From Adiantum capillus-veneris (lineage: Eukaryota; Streptophyta; Polypodiopsida; Polypodiales; Pteridaceae): a DNA stretch of 64,000 bases. Position 1 is the stretch's first letter, and each line of letters starts with the position of its first letter. The position numbers and the translations under genes are program-made. The stretch spans positions 1,032,997-1,096,996 of the forward strand of contig CM043964.1 in the NCBI GenBank assembly GCA_014529385.2, read 5' to 3'. The notes under the pieces are model-generated. The model made no database searches. It was given only the letters and a program-made list of their open reading frames with translations, and had not been told where the DNA came from. This document shows, piece after piece, positions 45,078 through 60,721 of the stretch.

Positions 45078-48000
45078 ATGTCTGACGGTTTCAGTCATAT
45101 TGTTACTGAGAAGCTTGAGAAAAATAACTACCCTGCATGGAAGTTCAGAATAACAAATTTCCTAAAAGGAAAAGGTTATTGGGACTATGTAGAAGGAGAC
45201 AATGAAAAGGAACCAGAGATTCCCGAGGCAAATGCTACAGCAGAACAAAGGAAAGCTTTGAGGGACTGGCAACAAGGCCAGAGCAAAGTGATGTATTGGC
45301 TTTCTATGAGCATCACAGATGGCATGATGGGCTATCTACAGGATGCTGAAACCCCCGCCATTGCATGGAAAAACTTAGGCAGAGTGTTCGAGGTGAACAC
45401 CAAGGCCAGGAAGCTTCAACTAAAGTCGGAGCTAAATCAGGTTAAGAGGAACAACCTCTCCATCAATGATTATGCTTTGAAGATCAAGAGTATCATTGAG
45501 GCTCTTGGATCTATTAAAGTCTCAGTGGAAGACGATGACATTGTCCGTGCATGCTTGGATGGTCTAGGAGATGAGTATGTACATTTTAGGTCTTCCATGA
45601 ATACAAGAGACGACATCCCTGTGTTCCAAGATTTGATTTCTATGCTTATTCTTGAGGAGAAGAACCTTGACACATCTTCTTCTCATGGCAGAAATAATTC
45701 TGAACAGGCCTTCTATTCTAACTCCAACAGAGGTAGAGGTAGAGGTCGTGGTCGAGGCCCAAGGGATTGCAGGGGCCAATTTTTGGAAGGTCAATCAAAT
45801 CAAAACAATACAGGTGGCAGGGGAAACCAGTCTCAAGGCAGGGGGAGTCAAAGAGGTCGTGGTGTAGGATCAAGCAGGCAGCAACATACTCCAGATAGTA
45901 GAGAATGTTGGACTTGTGGTGAAAGAGGTCACATGTCACGTGACTGTCCAAAGGGAAAAGCAAGTAGAAAGAGAGAACAGGGCAACTATGCATCTACTAG
46001 CAGAGATGCAGATGACAGCAAAAACGAGCGCATGTTTGTTATGCAACATGTAATGAATACAATGACTGCAGAGAATTCCACCCAAGATGATGTTTGGTAT
46101 GTGGATTCAGGTGCCTCTAATCACATGACGTCTCGTGGAGAGTGGTTTAGAGATATGCGCAAACCAGATGTGTCAGGCTATGTGCAGAGAGGAGATGACA
46201 CAGCTCACCCCATTGCTCATGTAGGGGACATACCTCTAAATACGAAGAGTGGGAAATCAAAGTACTTAGCAGATGTACTTCATGTCCCAAACATTACAAA
46301 GAATCTTGTTTCTGTTGGACAAATGGTTGAGCAGGGTTTGCAGGTTCGCTTCAATCCAAATGGCTGTTATGTAGAAGATTTCCAGAATGGCTGTAAGCTG
46401 ATCACAGAGGGCAAATGTGTGGGCAGAATGTTTACGTTGAATGTAGACATGCCTGAGGTAAACGCTGCATTATTTGCACAGGGCACAGGTGTTGTGGCTG
46501 ATGTTGACATTTGGCACAAACGCATTGGCCATGTCAATGAGCAGAGATTGTGCAGCATGCAATCAAAACAGATTGTAAAAGGTTTGCCCAAATTCAAGGT
46601 GGATGGTATGCATAAAGTGTGTGCAGCATGCCAGTTTGGAAAACAGTCAAAGGGCTCATTTCCACATGAGCGCAATGTATGTAAAAAGCCACTTGAGGTG
46701 GTGCACACAGATGTTTGGGGTCCAACCAATACTGCAAGTATACATGGTTGCAGGTATTATGTCTCTTTCACTGATGACCATACAAGGAAAGTATGGGTCT
46801 ACTTCATGCGTAACAAAAGTGAAGTGTTTGGTCACTTTCAAGACTTCAAATTCATGATTGAGAAGGAGACAGATATGCAAATCAAGACATTGAGGTCAGA
46901 TGGAGGGGGAGAGTACTTCTCCAATGATTTTTCAGATTTTCTGCGAATGCATGGTATACACAGGCAGTTTACATGCAGATATACTCCACAGCAAAATGGG
47001 GTTGCAGAAAGGAAAAACAGGCACATTGCAGAGGTTGCACGTGCATTGATGAATGAGAAGAACATGCCTCATCATTTCTGGGCTGAAGCTGTAAATACAG
47101 CTGTGTACATTATGAACAGGACACCTACAGCTGCGGTGCATTATGTAACACCTGAGGAAAAGTTTACAGGTACAAAGCCTGATTTGGCACACTTGAAAGT
47201 GTTTGGCTGCATAGCTTACGTGCATGTACCAGATGAGTTGCATAGGAAATTGGATCCTAAAGCAGAGAAATGTATTCTTGTGGGATATTCCCTTGAACAA
47301 AAGGGGTACAGGTGCTACAATCCTACTACACGAGAATTACGAGTGAGCAGAGATGTAGTCTTTGATGAGATGAGCAGCTGGTACAGTAATGCACATGGCA
47401 CTATTGGGGCTGATGTAAAAGATGATGTGGTTGTACAAAATGTGAGGCCACAGTCACAGGTTTTGAGTGGACCACAAGAGTCCTCTTCTCATGGCTCTGT
47501 TGAGAAACCATGGAATGGTAGACTACGTACGCAGGTTACTCCACCAACAGGTACAGGGAATGTATCACGAAAAGAAAAGGAAAAGGTTGATGAACCTCCC
47601 TTTAGGGTTGATGCATCATCAGGTTTTTCACATGTAGACATGGATTCAGATGGTTCTGAACAAAGTCTTGATGAGGAATTTGGAATTCCGGTTGTCAGGA
47701 CACCTGGTGTAAGGAAAGTACAAGAAGATGCTAGAGGGCAAAGGAGTGACCCAGGACCGCGCAGATCTAATAGAGTCAAAAATCCAGTTCAGAAATTGAC
47801 TTATGATGGGTATCTAGCGCATCACCAAGCCTACATGGCTAAGGTGATACAGGATGTGGAGCCCACATGTTTTGAGGATGCAGTTGGAAATGTGCATTGG
47901 GATGATGCAATGAATGAAGAGATGGCTGCATTGGAAGCAAATGACACATGGGAGTTGGTGCCATTGCCAAGTGGCAAGAAAGCTATTGGCTGTAAATGGG

Positions 48001-49349
48001 TGTATAAAACCAAGCATAAGGCTGATGGTAACATTGAGTGTCACAAGGCAAGGCTGGTCGCAAAGGGTTATGCACAGACGTATGGCATAGACTATGAGGA
48101 GACCTTTGCTCCAGTGGCAAAGATGACGACAGTGAGAGCTGTCATAGCAGTGGCTGCATCTAGAGGATGGATTATGCATCAAATGGATGTAAAGAATGCC
48201 TTCTTGAATGGTGAGTTGCAAGAGGAAGTGTATATGGATCAGCCACCTGGTTATGTCGATCCAGGTTACCCAGATTATGTATGCAGACTTCTCAAAGCTT
48301 TGTATGGTTTGAAGCAGGGCTCTAGAGCATGGTATGACAGGATTGCCAAGTATCTTGTCAGTATTGGTTTAATGAGAGCTCATGCTGATCATTCACTCTA
48401 TGTACGTGAGAGTGATGTGGGGATTGTGGTCATTACCATATATGTAGATGACCTTATTATTGTTGGTGACAATGCTATGGAGATTGACCATGTGAAGGGT
48501 CTTCTCAAATAGGAGTTTGAAATGAAAGATTTAGGCGAGTTGCGCTACTTTCTTGGCATTGAAGTGATCAGGACTCCAGAGGGTGTATGGCTATCACAGA
48601 GACAGTATGCTTTGGACATGTTGTCAAAGTATGGTATGGCTGATTGTAAGCCAATTTCTATTCCCTTGGATGTGAATGCAAAGCTGAGTGCAGAGAAGGG
48701 TGATGTTGTTGAGGATGTCAACATGTACAGGAAGATTGTGGGTAGTCTAATCTACTTGACTATCACGAGGCCAGACTTGAGCTACACAGTAGGCTTGGAG
48801 AGTCAGTTCATGCAACTTCCGAGGAAGCCACATTTGGATGGAGTACGACGCACACTTAGGTATGTGCAAGGTACTCTTGACTATGCATTGTTCTATGCGG
48901 CAGATGCACCATTAGCATTGTATGGGTATACAGATGCAGATTGGGCAGGTAGCATTGTTGATAGGAGATCTATGAGTGGCTTCATGTTCTCTTTTGGGAG
49001 TGCTGCTATTACTTGGAGCAGCAAAAAGCAGCCTACGGTTGCTTTATCGAGCACAAAGGCCGAGTACAGAGGTGCAGCAGTTGCGGCGTGTGAGGTAGCT
49101 TGGCTACGCACATTACTTGAGTACTTGAAAGTGCAGGTGGACCAGCAAATTTTCATCCATTGTGACAACCTCAGCAGCATGCAGTTGGCTAGGAACCCAG
49201 TGTTCCATGCCAGGACCAAACACATAGAGGTCCATTACCACTACGTTCGAGAGCGAGTGTTGGCGGGCGACATCGACTTGGTCTACGTCAGCACAGAGGA
49301 GCAGATAGCGGATATCTTTACCAAGGCCCTTGGAGCTGAGAAGCTTTGA
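45078..49349 (+). pseudogene. gag-pol: Copia-I Gag-Pol polyprotein with a single amber codon
   Basis: One frame of 1424 codons interrupted only by TAG at 48510-48512 (codon 1145). Order: Gag with NNYPAWKFRI; zinc knuckle CWTCGERGHMSRDC at residue 277; protease YVDSGASNHM, Asp 343; integrase zinc region WHKRIGH ... CAACQFGK; integrase core D545, D608, E644 (35-residue spacing); RT with QMDVKNAFLNG and YVDD near 1124; RNase H with DADWAG and TKAEYRGAAVAACEVAWLR. The TAG stands where copia proteins have Gln in LLKQEFEMKDL, a CAG to TAG change. Integrase preceding RT marks Ty1/copia. All catalytic residues I looked for are present, so this copy is one codon short of complete. Confidence 0.97.
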
Positions 49350-49383
49350 CGTTTCCGGACTATGCTTGGACTCTGCGACATGT

Positions 49384-49399
49384 AGAGCTCGAGGGGGAG
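49384..49399 (+). other. Copia-I polypurine tract
   Basis: agagctcgagggggag directly before the 3' LTR; standard for plant copia. Confidence 0.9.
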
Positions 49400-49721
49400 T
49401 GTTGAGATGTCGAGCTCTACACCTTGAGCTGGCATCCACTACGGGTCTTGGCCGCTTACGGCATTTACTCACTGGCGCGTTAGGTGACCTACACGGAGGA
49501 TCTCTGCCAGTCATTCTACAGCTGGACTACACTTATAGTGCCAGCCTAGTACGCTTCTAGCGAGTTCACACTTAGTGACCGCATGTACATATGTGCTAGT
49601 TTTCAGCTTTAGCACTTAGTCATTTAGTACTCTCTTTTCTGTGAAGAAGAAGAAGAAGCTTTCCATCTCTGTGTGCTTTGTGCTTGTCTTGTGTAGCTCT
49701 CTTGCATCCTCGTTCTTTACA
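49400..49721 (+). mobile_element. Copia-I 3' LTR (322 bp)
   Basis: Same ends as the 5' LTR, followed by TSD TTTCA. The element spans 44498-49721. Confidence 0.97.
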
Positions 49722-49727
49722 TTTCAC

Positions 49728-49739
49728 TGGTATCAAAGC
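49728..49739 (+). other. E-family copy F primer binding site
   Basis: tggtatcaaagc, a one-mismatch initiator Met-tRNA site. One base (c) separates it from the repeated LTR end TTTCA. Before Copia-I arrived it directly followed the LTR at 44349-44497. Confidence 0.8.
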
Positions 49740-49806
49740 TAGGGGAGAGGAAAGCCATGGAGGAGGGAAGGAGAAGGGTCGGCTTGCTTTGCATGGTAGC
49801 TGCATG

Positions 49807-51985
<2,179 letters not shown>

Positions 51986-52079
51986 GACTTAAATAGGGCA
52001 CTTTGCCTGTGAAATAAGTCCTAGATGTAGGTTCCTTTTAGTGTTGTTGTGTGTTGACAGCAAACCAAAAATCATGCTA

Positions 52080-54052
<1,973 letters not shown>

Positions 54053-54105
54053 ACCATGCATGCCTCATGCAACCCTCCCCCTCCTCCATGACTCCTCCTC
54101 CCTAA

Positions 54106-54117
54106 GCTCTAATACCA
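54106..54117 (-). other. E-family copy E1 primer binding site
   Basis: Minus-strand tggtattagagc, one mismatch from the initiator Met-tRNA site, one base from the LTR end. The following gagtcatggaggaggg resembles the region after the copy F PBS (aagccatggaggaggg). Confidence 0.75.
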
Positions 54118-54118
54118 G

Positions 54119-54268
54119 TGCAAGAACCTAGGAGCTACATACTGAGATTCTCCACCCAACCCCCCATTATATAGCCCTCGGGCGCTATGAATAGAATCTC
54201 CCTATCTGCATTTAGCAGCCGGCCCTTTGCCTGAGTCCTACTCACCTGGGCTTGCCCTTGGCATGACA
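54119..54268 (-). mobile_element. E-family LTR (minus) flanked by both PBS and PPT
   Basis: 150 bp, TGTCATGCCAAGGGC to TTCTTGCA on the minus strand, with a TATATAA box at about 54167-54175. The PBS lies on one side and a PPT (54269-54282) on the other, so this single LTR joins two element bodies. Confidence 0.8.
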
Positions 54269-54282
54269 TTACTCCCCCTTGG
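54269..54282 (-). other. E-family polypurine tract
   Basis: Minus-strand aagggggagtaa before the LTR start. Confidence 0.7.
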
Positions 54283-55146
54283 AGAAGCGTTTCGTTCGCA
54301 AAAACACAAGTGATAGTATCTTCGTAAGAACACTGATGTTTTCCTTACTGGCATCCCTTACGCGGGCCAATAATACTTGGTGCAGTGAGGAGGTTCAATG
54401 AAACCAAGAGCAACATCTTGATTTTCAACCTTGTTGTCTTTTTGGAACCAGTTGTATCTAAATGGTAACTCAATTTATAACTCACTTGATTACTTTAAAG
54501 GAGTAACCACAACTAAAAGATATCTAAAGACATAACCAATTTTTAGACTTTGTGACTTGGCGCATCTTTCCATGAAGTTGTGAGCTAGATTTTGAACTCG
54601 CATGAGAACCTGGAAAAGCTCATAGGTACTAAGGGAGAAAATAGGGATTGTCCTCATGTCAGACTTCTAAACATGTTGAAACACACCGTACTACATGTTC
54701 ACCCTTAATAAAGGTTACATTCCAACATACTTTTTCAGCACACCTACTAAGTCCTTGACTTATGAAACTATTGAATCGGTATCCAACCCCACCACAATAG
54801 GTGTTCAAAGTTGAAAACTTAACCTAAGCAAATTCTAGAATAGGGAGAGAATTGTCCATTTAGAATGGTTTGTGCTAACGTATGCGCTTAGCAGATCCTT
54901 TAGCACTAGAAAGAATACTTGTAAGCTACCCATCCAACATGGGATGAATAGCAGCAGCACTAAGAGTGAGGTGCTTCTCTCCAACCACTTACAGGCAGTC
55001 TTCCATGATTGACGATAAACTATGATTTACCAAGTGAGATTCCAACCATATACTCGATATGGTTTGGAGACAACCAACTAGGTTAAAATGGATTGGAGTG
55101 AAAAATAAACACAAAGAGTTTAGACCATCCAATCACCAACACCCAT
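54283..55146 (-). mobile_element. E-family 3' internal region, second copy
   Basis: Starts like 42642 onward and then diverges. Non-coding. Confidence 0.5.
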
Positions 55147-55193
55147 ACTGGCCTAGGTCCGTGACCTCCCTTGGGTATGCCCTTGGCATGACA
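55147..55193 (-). mobile_element. E-family LTR fragment
   Basis: Only the first 47 or so bases of the LTR (TGTCATGCCAAGGGCATACC onward, minus strand) remain, without PPT. Confidence 0.65.
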
Positions 55194-55225
55194 GCTCTGG
55201 TGGTACTTTCTTGTGTGTCGTTAAT

Positions 55226-55657
55226 CTAGGAAATGTCTTTTAGTTTGATGTTGATGGGATAAATAATATCGTTGAGCTTGATGATTTCCTCTCTGAAGGT
55301 GTCCTCCGTAGTGCACCATGGTGAGGCAAGCCCACCAATTTGGATCTTAAGGGCATTCTCTTCCTAGATTTTCTGCTCGTGAAGCTCCGTTGTCACACAA
55401 GTTTGTACTTTTGCCAAGGCCACAGATTGAGCGTGGGTGACTTTCACCTCAACTTCTCTTACTTTGTCTGTGGCAAGATTGACCATGGAGTCAAAGCGCG
55501 CCTCAAGCTTACCAAGGCGAGCCTTGAGATCCCAATTCTCTTCCATAAGCTAGTCAAGGGCTCTTTGAAGTTATCCAATCCAATTGTTCTTTCTTGGTGC
55601 TGCCACAACGGTTGCAAAACTGGGTTGGCTCCTCATCGTGATCTTTGGTGTATTCAT
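55226..55657 (-). pseudogene. L1-ORF1-like / gag-like protein of E-family copy E2
   Basis: One minus-strand frame with three in-frame stops. It begins MNTPKITMRSQPSFATVV, then has a heptad-rich coiled-coil segment (LMEENWDLKARLGKLEARFD to about 55364), then LKIQIGGLASPW and TFREEIIKLNDII. A coiled coil followed by an I-x-I-x-G-L start of an RRM-like domain is the L1 ORF1 layout. The C-terminal half of such a protein is what copy G keeps at 42265-42474. Classification is tentative; an unusual Gag is the alternative. Confidence 0.45.
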
Positions 55658-55791
55658 GGTAAAAAGTTGGACTATGATGGTTGTTGCTCACTTTGTCACA
55701 GTGCATAGAGATTTGTTGGGAGCTTTACTATGGATGTGGGTTTGATTTGAAACCCTTAGCTTCTAGGGGGAGCTCTTTATGTTCTAAGTGG

Positions 55792-55797
<6 letters not shown>

Positions 55798-55838
<41 letters not shown>
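55798..55838 (-). repeat. (GA)n in E-family copy E2
   Basis: About 20 GA units with a short gggc break after them. This is the second of two arrays in this leader. Confidence 0.95.
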
Positions 55839-55839
<1 letters not shown>

Positions 55840-56004
55840 CGAGAGAGAATCTCATGTGTCAGCTCGAGCGCCATCACCTGCCGCTGCAGAAACTCCAGCA
55901 ACTCTAGCAGCTCTAGCAGCCCCTCATTGTCGCCAGCAGATCAAGGAGGCTCACCTTCACCATCAGCAGGCTTCTCGAGTCTCAGCTCTTCACGATGTTG
56001 CAAC

Positions 56005-56112
<108 letters not shown>

Positions 56113-56249
56113 ACAAGAGATCACCATGAGAGAGAGAGACCATGCGACCATGCTGAGATCCAAGGATCAACCAAGAGAGAGGGGGAAATAGATAGAGACA
56201 TGCCTCGAGACATGCAATGCCCCCTCCTATGTAGCTTTCCCCTCCCAGG

Positions 56250-56400
56250 GCTTTGATGCTAGTATAAGACTGAGGGGACTAGAGCCTACAACTCTCCACT
56301 CAACCATGCCCTATATAGGCCTTACCTTGCTAATAAAAGGGCCCCCTTGACCACATGGTTCCATCCTAGGCCTTGGCCTGTTTGATCTTACCCTAGGCCT
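56250..56400 (-). mobile_element. E-family copy E2, degraded PBS and 5' LTR
   Basis: Minus-strand tagcatcaaagc (56250-56261) resembles the family PBS and is followed by a gggaggggaaagc leader like that of copy F. Beyond it lies an LTR-like segment with tatatagg (complement at 56311-56318). The outer end is not clear. Confidence 0.45.
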
Positions 56401-57909
56401 GAAAAATTCCTTTCTTTAGACCAATTCTATATGCGCATGTCATCGAGTGCACACCAAATTGTAACAACACCTATCAAACATGCATACAAACTAATTATGT
56501 AGGAGGGTTACAAAATTGGAAATACTTATTTTATGGACTTCTTTGGACATGTGGATTTGGCAGGCAGGCTCTTGAAATTGTTGGAATTAAATACCTTAAG
56601 ACTCTGTAGACATACCTTGGCTCCAAAGGCATAGTAGTATCATGTTCATGTGGCACATGAGACATGTGCACATGAAAACCTATGCATGTTAGGCATACCA
56701 CTATACATCCTAACCATGGGTCCAAGCATCTTTGCTCCATAAGAGACAGAAGCACCTCTGCCATATGCTAAAGGGATCTGTGACATGTTCCATATGGGTC
56801 AAAAGCACATGCACTTGTGCCATTTGGTCCAAAAGCATGTGCATCTACTTTGTAAGGCTTGAAATCACATGTGGGAGTCAACATCTAACTCTTGACTACC
56901 ATGTCTAAGTACATAGGATTCATGTCCAAAAATCCAAGAAAAAGTGGCATCCAATACTACAAATCAAGCATCTGATGTTGTACTTTCTACTGGAGTTAAA
57001 TCTCTTCTTGTTGCTAGAATCTTTTGTTGCTTGTACCTCCAACTTTGTTTTTAATTGAGGGTGTACCATTCCCTTGTGTTGACTTTGGCTTCCACAAGAA
57101 TATGCTCCATGAAAAGGTTGACTTTGGCTACCCTATCCCTATCTTGATGATCCATAAGACCTCAAGCTACTCTACATGGCCATCCTCATCACCTTCTTCC
57201 TCCCAATCTAGCTTCTCATCTTTGACCTCCTCTTCCACATACTTGTACTCTTCTAAGTTGAAATGACTAGAAGGTGTTGCATCCATTTTTTGTTACTACA
57301 AATTTAGATCAGACTCTTCCTAGCCTTTGCTTTGGTCTTTCTCTTTTGGTTGTGCATAGTCATGCCCAAAGACACACACACACACACACACAGAGGGATT
57401 TTATCATATTCCTTAGAGGTAAAACATGACCTGTGAGACCAAAAACACATGCGACGTATTATGTTTGAGTTGATAAGTAGCTCGATGCCCAAGGATTGTG
57501 GCAATGAGATTTGCAATGGAGAGCCCACATTGTGGCAGAGAGACGAAAGTATGGACATAAAGGTGTTGAAAATGTGAGGAAAGGAAGTTTGGATGTGAGA
57601 AAAAACTAGAACACTCTAGTAGTGTGTGGCACTTTGGCTCTTGAACTTGCAATGAGCATAATGTGCATAGTGAATCTTTATTGGCCACAATGCTCCAACA
57701 CCCCATCTTGCATCGAAGGGAGTGGGAGCTAAGCCAAAATCTACAATAGTGCATATTGTTGACAAGGGGGTAGGCTTAAGCATACGAGTATGTTTTCCTC
57801 TTTTGGCTTCCTCTTTTGGCAAAGAACATAGTTTTGTGGCTAGGGAAATATGGGTGGTGCTATGTATGAAGTGTGACCCATTGGATTCTCCCAAGCCATA
57901 ATACATTGG
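56401..57909. other. Unassigned region
   Basis: No recognisable gene. A short minus-strand frame starting near 57285 is strongly acidic (YKYVEEEVKDEKLDWEEEGD) but stops early. An (AC)n run lies at 57375-57392. Confidence 0.4.
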
Positions 57910-58295
57910 TGTTGTAGAAAATCTTTGCTTGCTCGGGAGCCTTTGATGTTAAGAGATAGAGAAAGAGAGAACTTGAGCTCTTGCAAACACACACGCACAT
58001 TGAGATGGAGATAAACCTTCTACTTCTTCTTCTTCACTAACTCAAGATAAGAGATCGACAAAGCATAAAAGGGAAAACAAAAGATAAGAGGAAAGTAGTA
58101 CAATAGTCTAGTGTGAGCCACTAGTGAGTGAGATGGATGGATAAGTGTGACATCATTCTGGTAGGTAGAAAAAGTTGATGTAGCCAACTATAGTATCACT
58201 CGTAGATATGTGTATCCACCAAGGCATGCCAATGATGGTGACTATAGGTGATAGTCATTGAGAAGTAGTATATGTTGAGCTTGACATCTCAACAC
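57910..58295 (-). mobile_element. Copia-H 3' LTR (386 bp)
   Basis: On the minus strand it starts TGTTGAGATGTCAAGC, directly after the PPT gcttgagggggag, and ends CTACAACA, giving matching TGTTG...CAACA ends. The start resembles the Copia-I LTR (tgttgagatgtcgagc), so the two are related. Confidence 0.8.
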
Positions 58296-59400
58296 TCCCC
58301 CTCAAGCTCAATGTAATCACCCGTATGCCAAGCATCACTCAAAACCACCACAGCTTTGCTTCTCCAAGGGCCTTCATGAAGATATCTACAACCTACTCAT
58401 CCATCGTGACATGCTCAAGGTTGATACCACCTATCAATACCGTCTCTATGATGAAGTGGTAATGCACCTCTAGTGATTTTCCCTTGTATGAAACATTGGG
58501 TCATGACCCAATTGTATGTTATTGAGGTTGTCCCAGTATATGACAACCAACCTCTGTACTTGTACTCCAAAGTCTTGAAGTAGCAATCCCAACCATGCTA
58601 CTTCACATGATGCCACTGCAACACCCATGTACTCTACCTTTGTACTTGATAGAGTAGCCTTAAGTTGCTTCTTGTTGCTCCATGGTGATAGCAGCACTCC
58701 CAAGTGAAAACATGAATCCATTCGTAGACCTACGATCATATGTGCTACCAGCCCAATTCAAATTTGTGTAACCATAGCGCTGCATCTCAACATCATCCCT
58801 ATAAAAGAGTGTATAATTCCAAAGTAGCACTCACATAGCTTCCAAGTGTGGTTTTTTGGACCCTCTTTTGAGCGAACAATTTCAATGCCCATGAAATACC
58901 GCAAGTCTTCCAATTTTTTCATCTCAAACTCTTGTTGCATAAGTAGAGCATGTACACCCTCTACTTTAGCCACATGTACACCCTCTACTTTAGCCACATT
59001 ATCACCTCCAACAATCAAGTCATCCACATAGATGCGTATCACCACAATTCTTGCTTTATTCTTTTGCACATACAATGAACAATCTACATCAAAAATTTCA
59101 AAACCCGAAGACATATGGAATGCCACAATTCTCTCGTTCCAAGCTCTAGGTGCTTGTTTTAGCGCATATATAGAGATTTCTTTAATTTGCAATACAAGGT
59201 CACATAGCGTCATATTCACATAACCTTGGGCCTATATCATATAGACAACTTCCTCCAAGTTTCCATGCAAGAAAAGGATTCTTTACATTCATCTGTTTCA
59301 ACACCCATCCTAAAGCCACTTCAATAAACACACGAACAGTAGTCATCTTAGCTACACGGCTGAATTTCTCCTCATAATTAATCCCATATTTTTATTAGAA
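58296..59400 (-). pseudogene. pol: Copia-H RT and RNase H remnant
   Basis: The minus-strand pieces in order are: an RT block with the catalytic Asp changed (QMNVKNPFL instead of QMDVKNAFL); KQAPRAW and YVDDLIVGG; FEMKKLEDLRYFMGIEIVRS; and RNase H STKVEYMGVAVASCEVAWL. Frames are broken in several places. A 24-bp perfect tandem duplication just after YVDD (about 58950-58998) repeats VAKVEGVH. The 5' part of the element is absent. Confidence 0.85.
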
Positions 59401-60300
59401 GGTTTAATAATGATACAAGGATCATTTTTAAGAGAATAAATTTCATTTTAAGAAACTGATGGGGGGGAGAGAATAGAAAGGGGGAGGGCAAAAGGTAGAA
59501 TGAATAGAGGCTAGTAGAGAGAAGGTGAAAGACTTGTTTAAGATTGGGAGAGATAGAGGGAGTGCCCCAAGAGGGGTTCCTGGAAAAGAAGAGTTAACAA
59601 GTGTGTGTGTGTTTGTAGGCAATTGTGTGTGAGGCCAGGGGGGAGTAGGTTGAGGCTTTAATTAAACCATTTCTTTTGATTGGGAGAGAGAAGTAAATTA
59701 GAAAGGTTCTGACAAGGGAGATTAGAGACTTTGTTTTCTAAAGAAAAAGTTGATTGATTACCTGGCAAGAGGACTTAAAGAGAGAGGGATTAGAGAGAGG
59801 GGGTGGGAGGAGAAGGGGTGACAGAAATGAGGAGGGTTCCAAATATGAGGAAAAAGAAAATGGACCCAAGAAATGGGGTGCTCTACCCCTACTTCCTCCT
59901 CCATTGCAAGTTTTTTTAAGGTCCGCCCTTTTTCACAAGGCTAAATTTAGGATGGGTTTTGAAGGGAGGGTTACAGGTAGAGGGGGGCTTGGGAGGAAGG
60001 GGAAGAAGAGAGGAATGGATGGGACACAAAGAGGATACAAGGGAGATTTAAGCAAGGAAGGGTGACCAAAAGTGGGGGTTTGGGGGGGGCATACAAGGAT
60101 TACACAGTAGGGGATGGGAGGGAGGAGACCCTTTGGCGTTTTTTTGAAGGATAAGTGGGAAAATTTGGAGAAGAAAGATTTTCACTTTACAAAGTGGAAG
60201 GGATTTTGCGAATGAGGGGCATTTTGTTTGCTAAGAGGGAGTTATGGGAAAGAGTTTACCCATTTTAGATGGTGACTTTGTGTTGCACAAGTTTGCCCAC
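59401..60300. other. Purine-rich region, unassigned
   Basis: About 900 bases strongly biased to G and A on the plus strand, with several G-runs of 5-8 bases (gggggggag at 59461; tggggggggc near 60080). No gene recognised. Confidence 0.6.
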
Positions 60301-60340
60301 CGTATGCTCTTTAGGTAGAGCTTCAAAGCCCTGTAGCCAA

Positions 60341-60721
60341 TCAAAAGTGTTGCGATCTTTTTCTTGCAATATGGGGCATTGATTCTAGCGAGGAATCCAA
60401 GTGGAGGGCACAAATATTTTGGAGGCAAAGAAGGAGGGATCTTGCTTTGGAGAGTTTAAAATCAATGGTTTTGAATTCCTCCAAAGAGGAGTGATAATTT
60501 TGTTGATTCACAAGGCTTATCAATGGTTGGGAGGGAGGAAAAGAAGGAAGTGGAGAGGATAGGGTAGGAGGAGGAGGAGGAAGAGGAAGTGCAAAAAGAT
60601 TCAAAGGAGGAAGGGGTGGTGAGGGGTAGGTTTGGGAGCAGGACCTTTTGCAAAGAGCAGGAGGTGACGCCCAACTTTTTGTCAAACTAGATGACAAGCG
60701 AGAGAAGTCGAATTCCTCCAA
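60341..60721 (-). other. Pro/Ser-rich open frame, doubtful
   Basis: A 126-codon minus-strand frame starting MEEFDFSRLSSSLTKSWASP, with a long Pro-rich middle and a more normal end (EEFKTIDFKLSKARSLL). It sits on the pyrimidine-rich strand, which favours open Pro/Ser frames by chance. It could be a decayed retroelement gag start. Confidence 0.25.

Noticed and set aside
45470-47300. Several frames of 70-120 codons antisense to Copia-I
   Set aside because: Shadows of the Gag-Pol frame, which explains the sequence fully.
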